Shown piece by piece: positions 35,801 to 47,800 of a stretch of 64,000 nucleotides of DNA. Every line of letters starts with the position of its first letter. Positions within the stretch are counted from its first letter, which is position 1. The translations under genes and the position numbers were made by a program. The notes beneath the pieces were generated by a model. That model worked only from the letters and a program-made list of their open reading frames with translations, was not told the DNA's origin and searched no databases. The stretch comes from Catonia carolina (lineage: Eukaryota > Arthropoda > Insecta > Hemiptera > Achilidae): assembly GCA_035578175.1 (NCBI GenBank), contig JAQMRL010000008.1, forward strand, positions 95,613,041 to 95,677,040. The letters are read 5' to 3'.

Positions 35801-38800
35801 AACTGTACTTGGTAAAAACTTTTTAATGATAAATTATATCAATGTCTATAAATAATTCAATATGTTTAACAGGAGAATGGTGTTAATTTAATACACATTG
35901 AGTCAAGGTCATCCGCTCGTTTAGAAAATAAATATGAATTTATGGTTGAATGTGCTCCAGGTGGAAATTTAAACAACGCTATAGGAAAACTTAAAGAAAC
36001 GTCATCATATTTTACAATAATTTCAAGAAATCATGAGAATAATAGAGGTACAGTGTTAACAGTAGCGTTGTTGCAAATTAATCTAAGAATTTATAATTAA
36101 ATTTTTTACTAGATACATTTGGTCGGCTCGTTGGCGTAGTGGTTACTAGCTTCTACGCCAGGGTCCTGGGTTTGATTCCCAGTCAGGCCTGGTATATTTT
36201 CATCACTCATTTTCATATATCATCATTTTCCACTGTCTGCATTAGCAGAAATTGCTTAACAGTCAGACATAAAAAAACTAAATACATAAAAAAATTTGTG
36301 AAACACTCACATGACTTTATCGTGCCAATGTAAATAATACAGCATGTACTAGAGCATGAGTATGTAATAGAGCATGTTTAACTCATGTTTAATCATGAGT
36401 AAACAATGTAATATGAAAAACATAACCTAATTTTAGTCATAAGTGAATGAGTTAAATGAAAATTAACCTATGTAAGACTTAAAAATATAGAGTGTCACTA
36501 ATTAACACTAAACTAGACTATAGAAAAATGCTCGAAATAAAAGTTTTAGGTTTCTTAATTTTCTATAAGTTTGATTATAATATATATTTGTTGTAAAATG
36601 CATACTTAAACCCCAATTATTTTAAAAAGTTCAAATTTTACCGATTTTAATGAGTAAAATATAAAAAAAAACACTAACTGACGCTAAACTATACATTGCA
36701 GAAAAAACTATTAGAAATAAAGGTTGCAGGTTTTTGATTTCCTACAACTTTCATTATGTACAAATTTGCCCTACGATGTATATTAAGGCAGTAATCTTTA
36801 AAAAACGCATTTTTTACCAAAAGAGCATAGCCCCAAAGATTTCCTGCAGACATGGCACTTACCCTATCTTGGAGAGCATAAAACATTTAGTAAATAAGGC
36901 TATAATACTTGCAGATTACAGCGATTTCTTGATGTTACTTATAATGTATTGATTTTAAATATTTATCATAATTTATTTTATTATTTGTTGTAATAAAACT
37001 TAGATGAGACCACCTCTATGGCCCATTGGTTAGCATGCTGTGCTGCACACCAGAGTTTCTGGGTTCTATTCCCAGCTAAGATCTGGAAAATTATTACACA
37101 TTCAAACCCACTCTTTCTTAACCAAAAATAGTCACTAATTACAAGTTAATAATGTTGATGAAACTTTAAATAACCTTAAAAAAATTTTAATGAGAATATA
37201 TGCAACAGATTACATGTCTTATGTAAAATTGTTTAAGGTATCTCTTGGAAATGCCGCGTAATAATTCAAATTTAAACATTGTAAAATATTTTGTTCATAA
37301 AAAATATTCTGTTTGCAGGTACTGTTCCATGGTTTCCGAGAAGAATTCGTGAATTAGATAGATTTGCAGACCATATCTTATCATATGGGTCAGAACTTGA
37401 TGCTGACCATCCGGGATTCACAGATCCAGTCTATAGAGAACGTAGAAAACAATTAGCTGATTTAGCATTCAATTACAAACAGTAAGTGTAATTTTTTTTC
37501 AAGTAAATGACCAAATTAATGGTTATAGAAATTAACCGTTTCAGTACCAACGTCCAGAAAACAGGACGTCAGTATATTTTACGTAGTTACAACATCCGAT
37601 TTACCGGACATCCATAAGTTATGCATAAGTGCCAACATCCAGATGACCAAACATTTACAAAAAAAAATTTTAAACAAAATTTAATGGAATAATGTGTTAT
37701 GAAACCACCTCTGTGACATAGTGACTAACGCGCTAGCCTGCAAAATGAAAGGTCTTGGGTTCGATTCCGGGTTAGGAATCAAGGTTTTAACACGTTAAAA
37801 CCACCATTAAGGTACCAAAACCCACAGTAGTAGCTATTAACGAAGCTGTCGATGTGACTTTAAATAAACTAAAAGTAAATTTTGGATATTTTTAGTGTTA
37901 GAATGATTTTTTCCTTTATGAACATAATAGAAATGAATTTTTAACAGGAAATTTTATTTTTCTGTAACGTTGAAATTTTGGTTGGGAATGGCAGGCTTAC
38001 ACCTGCAAGTTTTCAAAATAAGGGCTGGCACATTTTTTACAACCTTATTCAAATTAAATGGCTTTAGATCAAAATTTAAATATTGTTTCGGCACTAAAAT
38101 GTTAAATTACATTGATAGGTTTTACAGATTAGTCATGAGATAGCACAGTAAAACAAATGTGAGCTAGAACACTGTGCTCCCCTCACATGAGTGAGTGGAA
38201 TAGAGCGTATTGTTCATTTGAATGATTGGGATGAAATATGGAAATGAGTTAGTAGATTCAAACACAGCTCTGAGCTGTAAATAAGTAGGTTGTGAGTGGT
38301 GTGTGATTTGCTCACCATTTTACGCACAACACGTTGTGTTTGTGCATGCACAAAGTTCCTGAATATTCTTGCCCTTCCACACACTTATAATTTCATCTGC
38401 CTTGTGTCCATCTTTCTAATTAATTTAAGGCGAGATTGCACGATTTTAACTCAAAATTTTAATTTTTGGTTTTTTATGTTTTTCAATAGTTTAGGCCTAG
38501 ATCGACCAGAAAAACATTAAATTACGTCAAAAAAAAATTTATGAAAAAATGAAGTTTTATCAGTTTTACACAGAAAAATAATTGTAATGTTACAAAGAAC
38601 GAATATTTTTCATAATTTTATACTGCTCATTTTAGTGCCAAGAGAATTTTAGTTTTTAAAATATCTGTATCACGGTTTTTAATATTCTCAGCTGTTGGTT
38701 CAGCTTTTTAACAACTGTTGATTGGAAATTTACTTGTTTGTGTACATATTATTTTTGATTTGTGCCTACTTGTTTCCCGTGCCTTACCTTTTCCTGTAAA

Positions 38801-41800
38801 TTTAGATTTTTAATATTAAGGTACATTTTTCTTAAAAAACAATAAACCTACCAGGCTGAAATTTTTATCAGTTAATTATCTTGTATAGCCACCACATACA
38901 TCGACATTTTTATGACTTCCTCAGGTGCTCCAAAAGTTAGTAATACGCAAAACAGGTAGAAAAAAATTTGTAAAAAGTTTATATTATCGTAATTTAAAAA
39001 AAAAATAATATGGTCCAGAGATTAAATTACAACTTAAATTCAAAGATTAAATTGTCAGTAGCTCGAGAAGAAACCCGACACCTGTAGTAGTGTGTAAAGT
39101 TTCATTTCCCTATATATTTTACCAATCCTATGAAAAATGTACCTAAACATAGCAAATTTAACATTGGCGGGATACAAAGTACAGTCTCCCCTTAATTCAA
39201 TTTCTCCAAAAACGATTTGGTTTAGGCTGTTGTAGTTACCAATGAGTACAACTGATAATTTAAAAAAATTGTTTAGACTTTAGCCTCCCACTCTGTCAGT
39301 ACATTACCAGAATTGTTGACCAGTATGAAAGAATAATTAGCCCTGTTGGCCCAGGCACCCAGTTCACCATGTATACCGATTCCTCACAGAGAGAGAGAGA
39401 GTTATCTTTGTATACATTACAAATAATTGCAATGCAATTATTCGAAATGTACTCTGTATGGAAAGCGTGCTACATCGGGAGAAACGATCAGTTTGCTAGT
39501 TGGCTGGTGTCCTGTTTGTTCATAATAAAAGAGCTAGTAACAAGCCGCTCCGTTAAAAATGCTTTTTTGTGCGACTTGCTCATGAGAGCCACATCACTAA
39601 TTCAGATAGTCATGTAGATTTTTTGCTTAAAATTATTAAATCTCTTTTAAACAAATGTAACTTTAATGTCACAAAACTTTAATAATTTCATTTGTTTATT
39701 AATGTTCCCTACAAATAAAAAATAGAATGAATCATGACAATGAGTCAAGTGGTTTTAGCAGTTTTACTCTGAATGTATTTTTATTATTTTAAAAAAATGA
39801 CTTCACAGAAAATAAAAATAAAAACATAAAACCCAAAAAGTAATGATGAATTAGCTAATATCTTAAACGTAATTTTATATAACTACATAATATTATGAAT
39901 GATTAAATATTTTAACAACAAATCTGCGTCACTCTATGAAACAGATAAAACCAAAATGTCAAAGAACAATATTGTTCTTATCAACCAAAAGTAAACTTTA
40001 CTGTTAAAGTTATTTAATTAGTTTAATTATTAAATTATCTTCCTAAAGTTCTCTCATATTATTATTTAAGGCTAAAAAGTTTTTATCAAATTTTATTAAA
40101 ATCTCTTTCTGTAAAATACTTTAGTAATAAAAATTTTAACGTTTTTGTAAATATTATTTTTAGTGGTGAACGTCTACCTCATATAGATTACACAGAAGAA
40201 GAAGTTGCGACATGGGGAAAAGTATTTAGACAATTAACTAAATTGTATCCGACACATGCTTGTAAAGAATTTAATCATGTTTTCCCATTGCTTATTGAAA
40301 ATTGTGGTTATCGTGAAGATAACATTCCTCAATTGGAAGATATTTCAAACTTTTTAAAAGGTAAACAGGATTTTAATTATATTTTAAGAAAATTTGAATG
40401 TAAATTTAAAGTTGTTTCAGTTTTATTAAAATTTTGTCCAATAAATTTTCTTTGGACATCTTGATTTTAGTTTCCTCTAAACCAGGACATGAAAAGTTCA
40501 TATCGGGTCTTCTTGTTGTAAATAACTTAACCCTTTGTATTAACTTAACCCTTACTTTTGCCCATAATGGACAGGTGGAGTGTCAAATTATTTACACTCA
40601 CTCTGTTCGTTGCAGGGCTAAAATAAATAGTTCTGTTTCTTATTACATGGTCAGCCAATTAAATGACTGAGTCATTTAAGAACAGAAGAGGTAGAGGTGT
40701 AAAAGACACTAATCAGAGTTATCTCCTCTGAAAGTAATGAATTTCATTATACAGCCAGACCCTGTGGTGAATAAAGTGAAGGTGTCATATACAGAGTGGA
40801 AAATATGTGCTTTTCAGAGGGTCCGGCATGCTGATAAGCGTAATTTTCCACTAACTGAGGAAGGCAATTGTAAACCACCTCATTCCTCGTTTTACTTAGT
40901 AAAACCTCTACAGGTTCAAACCAGCCTTTTGCCTGATGACCTAAACAACAACTTTTACTTTGGTAAGTATATTTACCACTGGCAATAGGGTCGAATTTTT
41001 TAAAAGAATAAGCTGTGCAGTTGAACCCTATTGGCATTTCCTGGTTTTATAGATGTCCTCTGGTAAGTAGGTCATCCACATTTTGGAATTAGTGCGCAGC
41101 GAACATTATCTTCATAAGTTACACAAATGTGATAAGGATTCATACCAGCGTACGCAATCTGTTGTTTTGTTGCTACTTTTGTACAGTGCTTAGAAAATTT
41201 GAGTTTTTTACGGGAAAGCAAACATTCATGCTAGTATAAAGTTAAGATAAGTTATTCTACACATTTTTCAATTATATAGTACTACAAGTTGTTTTAATAA
41301 GTATTCTTACCAATAAACATTATGCGCTTCCCATTTCAATAAACGTTCCTTGGTAAGTATACTTACCAGGGCTTAACATCCAAAGCAAAGAAATATCTTA
41401 CTGTTCTGACACTAGAAATACATTATTCAAGTCCCTATAAAACAAAATTTAACATTTTACATGGTTGTACCTGTATTTTTCCCCGTAGTACTGCCCTATA
41501 AAGGGCTAAGTTCCAAGTTTCAACTTCTTACGATATTCTATTCTTAAGATATTTTGTTTACCCCCCCCCCCCCACACACACACACACTTCAATTGATAAA
41601 AACACCTTTTTGGAATCTGGGACCCTGAAAACATGTATTTCAGTGAAAACTCAATTTCAAAAAATTTCCATGAAAACAATACTTTCCTTCCCGGTATATT
41701 CATATAGGGCATATAGGGCAAGAGGAAGTAACAATAACAACTAGATAATATCAAATTAGTTATAATAAACTCTATCTTGTTAATTTTCAATGACAGCTTA

Positions 41801-44800
41801 TAATTAAATGGCAATAAAAATGTTTGTGTTAGAAAAGAATTACGATTACGAAGTTGTAAATTAGTTTAAAAATGTTGTATGTTTAGCAAAATAAGCATCT
41901 AAATACGATTATTACTTGGATACTCAATGTTTACAATGTTTACATACTTGTAGGAATTTTTACAATGGATAAAAACACAGGTAGCAACTTTTGGTTGTTG
42001 TGTAAATGAAATATAAAACAAAGGATAATGAACTATAGCATGCCAAAGAAAAGAAATAAACATTATAATCCAATTGCATGTCATAAAATATACCTTGGAA
42101 TAATTGTTTGTTAAGCTTTAACAAGTAACAATATGATTTCTAAGCATGAAAAAAGTTTTAGAATTAGACTACTTTTTAAACTCTTTTTAAGTTTCACTGA
42201 ACAAAATATTTTCTTTTCTTTTTTTTAAATATAATAATTGTAAACATAACCTTATGTTAATAATTTTTTATAAGCGCTTTCAATAATCCTTTAAAAATTA
42301 TAAGCTAATATCTTTACTGCTACAGTTTTTAAAGGTTATTGTAACACTATCACATAATATTCTTTTTTATAATTTATTTATCTGTTAACAAAATTTTGAC
42401 CTAAAGTCAGTTTAATTTCCTATTGAATAAAGCAATCAGTTGCTTTGTTGTTGATAGGTGAGAAAGCATATTATTTTCTGATGTAATAAAGGTATTTAGT
42501 ACATCATTACTAAATTTTATATAAAAAATTGAAATATTATAGTTTTAGAGATAATTCTTACCATAAGATTGTAAGTGACTGCCTCCATGATATAGTGACT
42601 AGCGTTCTAGCCTACAAAGCTAAAGGTCCTGTGTTCGATTCCTGGCTAGGCTCTGGAAATTTTAACATGTTAAAAGTCGATGCAACTTGACTTTAAATAA
42701 ACTAAAACAAATTGTAAGAAAATTATGAATAATTCATATTTGTGCCAATACTGATTTATGCATCTGGAAAATGGACAGGTGAAAAGTAGGCTGAGAGTAA
42801 AATACAGGCGGGAGAAATTAAGTGCAAGAGAAATGAAGTTTATGCTAGGAAAAACAAAATGAGTTAGAATGAAGATTATGCCATGATATTTTGCACATAT
42901 TAATAGGAGGGTCACTGAACTTTTATTGTTAATAGTGTCTCCGGGGTAGGAGGGTCACTGAACTTTTATTGTTAATAGTGTCTCCGGGAGACTCCCGAAG
43001 AAGTATAGCACATGTCAAGAACTTGTCAATTAATGTATTCATTCCATTACACATTAACTACTACTATAAGCTTACTTACTGCAATAAGTGTGTCATTATT
43101 AAATATTTAAACAATAGTATGCAGTTTTTTTAGCACTATTTTGAGTATTTTTTTTTATTTTAATAAAATATTATTCATTCCTAATATGTGAATGTTGCAA
43201 TCTGTTCAATTCAGAACAATAAGCAACCCCATAAACCAATGAGATGAGGATGATATGTATGATGTGTAGTATGTTACATAATCAGGCCCATCATTCCTGA
43301 AAATGAGTTGTTAATTGAACCCCAACCATCAAAGTACACGGGTAACCACTATCTAGTATTCAAATCTGTATAAAAGTAAACTACTTTGTGAGCTGTCAAA
43401 ATTTTAATAAAATAGTATTTAGAAAGAAATTCTTGTCACTAAAATTTTCATCACTCAAGTAATTTTTCAGATTTTTTTAAATGAATGCGAATTAACACAA
43501 AGTTTTAAAAATTGTGGTGATTTATGGATGTATTTTTTCTCCACATAAGTAGGTTTATATTCAAAAAAATTTAGTGTTGTGGTTATCCACGTAATAATCG
43601 TTTCTGTTTCTTGTGTTATGATAGTGGACATTGAAATTTTGCATAAACATAGTTTACCTAACATAAATGATCACCTCAAAAATGTAAGCAATTTAAGGTC
43701 TTTGAGTAGTGATCTGCATGAAGTGAGGTGTTTAGCTCCCACCATACATATAATAATTTTTTTTTTAATTATGAAAACCCTATCCATGTTACTCATAGGT
43801 ACTAGAGTTTTCCCACACTAAAATACGATAATGGATATGAGAGAATTAGACCATGATAAGCTGCTATTAGTAATTTTTTGCCACTTAAAGATGAAGGGAA
43901 AAACCAAAGGGAACACAAACAGTGAAGTGATGGGTCCAGTTATGGATGAATTGGGGAAAAGATGCAATACAAAGAGAGCCATGGAGTAGAGATGTTTCAG
44001 CAATAGAGAAAGATGGAGAGGAGTTGTTTTGGGCTTGACCCACAGAAACTTGGAAGAGGGTAAAGAGGGTGATGATGAGTCAAAATTCTTTAGTGGCTAA
44101 CAATAAGTTGTTACATTTATGTCATCTCTTGTACAAGTAACAAATTAAAAATTTGTTGTCTTTATTTTCTGTTTCAGACAGTACTGGTTTTACATTACGG
44201 CCTGTAGCTGGATTATTATCGTCTCGTGATTTTCTAGCTGGATTAGCATTTAGAGTTTTCCATTCAACTCAATATATCAGACATGCAAGTGTACCTTTAT
44301 ACACTCCTGAACCTGATATTTGTCATGAACTGCTCGGCCATGTACCTTTGTTTGCAGATCCAGAATTTGCACAATTTTCTCAAGAAATTGGTCTTGCTTC
44401 ACTTGGAGCTCCTGATGATTATATTGAAAAACTTGCTACGGTAGGTTTCATTTTTAATTTGAATTTATAACTCGTAATCTATAAATTTAAAATTTTAAGA
44501 ATTTTTTGTCGAGTTTGGTCTCAGCTCCCGTTGGTTTGATTCTGGTAAAACATTTTTTTAAAATCCAGCTCTTTGCATGTGGATTTACCAGCATTCATCA
44601 TTATTTTTTCTAAATTCCCGATTATTACAGAAAATAGAAATTAACATTTCTTATGGCCCAATTTTTTAAGATTTACCTCAACAATGCTAGTTTTATGGAA
44701 GGTGTTGTTTCGAATAAAATCATACCATCTTGAAAATCTGGAAATTGTCAGCTGTTCACAGACCCATTTGGATATTTAGGCTTTTTTAGATTTGTAGGCA

Positions 44801-47800
44801 TAAAAAATAAAAATATCACAGCCAAGCCCCGTTTTGAGTCCTTATTGTAAAAAAGCCGACCAAATAAATTCAAATAGCCATATTAATTCCAGGGTACATT
44901 CTATAGATTCAGCAATCTCATTTTCAGAATCTACATTAAAAAGTTCTGTATATATGAAAGGAATAAAACTGCTACCAATGCTACTTTTAAAACATTAAAC
45001 AATAACAATCTCATTTTCAGAATCTACATTAAAAAGTTCTGTATATATGAAAGGAATAAAACTGCTACCAATGCTACTTTTAAAACATTAAACAATAACA
45101 ATCTCATTTTCAGAATCTACATTAAAAAGTTCTGTATATATGAAAGGAATAAAACTGCTACCAATGCTACTTTTAAAACATTAAACAATAACAATCTCAT
45201 TTTCAGAATCTACATTAAAAAGTTCTGTATATATGAAAGGAATAAAACTGCTACCAATGCTACTTTTAAAACATTAAACAATAACAATCTCATTTTCAGA
45301 ATCTACATTAAAAAGTTCTGTATATATGAAAGGAATAAAACTGCTACCAATGTTACTTTTAAAACATTAAACAATAACAATCTCATTTTCAGAATCTACA
45401 TTAAAAAGTTCTGTATATATGAAAGGAATAAAACTGCTACCAATGCTACTTTTAAAACATTAAACAATAACAATCTCATTTTCAGAATCTACATTAAAAA
45501 GTTCTGTATATATGAAAGGAATAAAACTGCTACCAATGCTACTTTTAAAACATTAAACAATAACAATCTCATTTTCAGAATCTACATTAAAAAGTTCTGT
45601 ATATATGAAAGGAATAAAACTGCTACCAATGCTACTTTTAAAACATTAAACAATAACAATCTCATTTTCAGAATCTACATTAAAAAGTTCTGTATATATG
45701 AAAGGAATAAAACTGCTACCAATGCTACTTTTAAAACATTAAACAATAACAATCTCATTTTCAGAATCTACATTAAAAAGTTCTGTATATATGAAAGGAA
45801 TAAAACTGCTACCAATGCTACTTTTAAAACATTAAACAATAACAATCTCATTTTCAGAATCTACATTAAAAAGTTCTGTATATATGAAAGGAATAAAACT
45901 GCTACCAATGCTACTTTTAAAACATTAAACAATAACAATCTCATTTTCAGAATCTACATTAAAAAGTTCTGTATATATGAAAGGAATAAAACTGCTACCA
46001 ATGTTACTTTTAAAACATTAAACAATAACAATCTCATTTTCAGAATCTACATTAAAAAGTTCTGTATATATGAAAGGAATAAAACTGCTACCAATGCTAC
46101 TTTTAAAACATTAAACAATAACAATCTCATTTTCAGAATCTACATTAAAAAGTTCTGTATATATGAAAGGAATAAAACTGCTACCAATGCTACTTTTAAA
46201 ACATTAAACAATAACAATCTCATTTTCAGAATCTACATTAAAAAGTTCTGTATATATGAAAGGAATAAAACTGCTACCAATGTTACTTTTAAAACATTAA
46301 ACAATAACAATCTCATTTTCAGAATCTACATTAAAAAGTTCTGTATATATGAAAGGAATAAAACTGCTACCAATGCTACTTTTAAAACATTAAACAATAA
46401 CAATCTCATTTTCAGAATCTACATTAAAAAGTTCTGTATATATGAAAGGAATAAAACTGCTACCAATGTTACTTTTAAAACATTAAACGATAACAAAAAA
46501 AAACAATAATATGGAATTAATATCCCACCATAAGCACAGAAAATTGAAGCGAATAAATCTCTATCTTCGAATATCTCTATCTCTATCGAATAAATCTCTC
46601 AACTACCTTTATATTTAAAAAGATAAGGGTTTTTTTGTCAGATTTGATCACAGCTTCCATTAGACTGATAAATAGAACAGTTTTTCTTTAACATTTTTTT
46701 TGAACAAAATTATAATTTATATTTGATCTTTATTTGATAGTCATTATCATAAAAAATACAGATTAGGTATTCTGACCTGTTCCGATTCCAAACTTTGTAA
46801 TCTGCTACTTCTTAAAGAAGTTGAGATGCCCATCTCTTCTGATATCATCCAATACCACTCTGTTTGGTTGGCTTGCAAATAAACACTTGTTTGGGCATTT
46901 AATAATCTGGCATCTGTAACAAATGACTATACTACTCTTGCCTGTATTTTTGAATAGTTGATATCATCCCTGGAGAACTAAACTGGAACACAAATATCTT
47001 CATTTCTTTTATGGACCATTAATCAATACCCTATGGTTTTAACCATCTCATCTCAGCAACCTCTATTTTTGTTATCAGCTTAGCAGTCCAGGGTTCAACT
47101 GTGTGAACCGTTCATTAAAACTAACAGAACCAAGGTTTGATCATTTTTTTATTCACTTTTTTTAATCCCTAATGTGTGTATGTTGTAATCTGTTCAATTT
47201 AAGAACAATAACCAACTCCATGACCCAATGAGATAAGAGTGATACGTATAACATAAACGTGAGGTGTAGTCTTGTACAAACTCTGGCCGACCATTCCTGA
47301 GAGAGTATTGTTAATTAAACCTCAACCATTAAAGTACACCAGTAACCAATGTCTAGTATTCAAATCCGAATAAAAGTAAAACCCTTTATTAGGATTATTT
47401 ATTATTTGTGCTATCTTTACTACACCGGCCGTATTGGCGTAGTTGGTAACATGCTCGCCTCTCATCATCCGGTTTTGGGTTCGAATCCCTTTTAGGCATG
47501 GCATATGTTCATACGTTACAAAAAATCATTTCATCCTTCACCATCTGCATTAGCAGTAGACCTAATTGCAGAAGTTGGATGTTAAACAAAAAAAAATACC
47601 TTTACTACGATTTGAACCACAGAAACTTTGTCTCTGAAATCAACTATAAAACAGCTGACTCACAGTTTACAGTTTTTATTGTTAGTATATGAGCTGGTTT
47701 GATTACACACAATTCTCTTGTAATGAGAACTATTCAACCTTCCTCAACAATTTGAAAGAGCAAAGAATTTTAGTGTTTTGAGAAATGTACTTAATTAATC

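Larger units (their letters stand above)
40548..41505. mobile_element. piggyBac-like MITE, copy 2, interrupted by retroposon D
   Basis: The left start CCCTTAC follows TTAA (40544-40547). The right end is CTATAAAGGG at 41496-41505. The body from 40965 matches 1970-2520 almost throughout. Retroposon D occupies about 40555-40955. The second TTAA has become CTAA. Confidence 0.7.

Noticed and set aside
37291..37485. PAH exon 4 read as ending in Gln plus stop
   Set aside because: CAG TAA there is the splice donor (CA|GTAAGT). Joining to exon 5 restores His and the known protein order.
39369..39617. 82-codon frame in PAH intron 4
   Set aside because: No motif, no splice context in phase and no repeat partner. 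Probably chance.
44153..44470. Open frame starting at the ATG at 44153
   Set aside because: Its first 25 bases are intron; the real exon starts at 44178 after CTGTTTCAG, and it ends at the donor at 44441.
44913..46493. CRISPR-like array
   Set aside because: The units are contiguous with no variable spacers, and the host is an animal. It is a tandem satellite.
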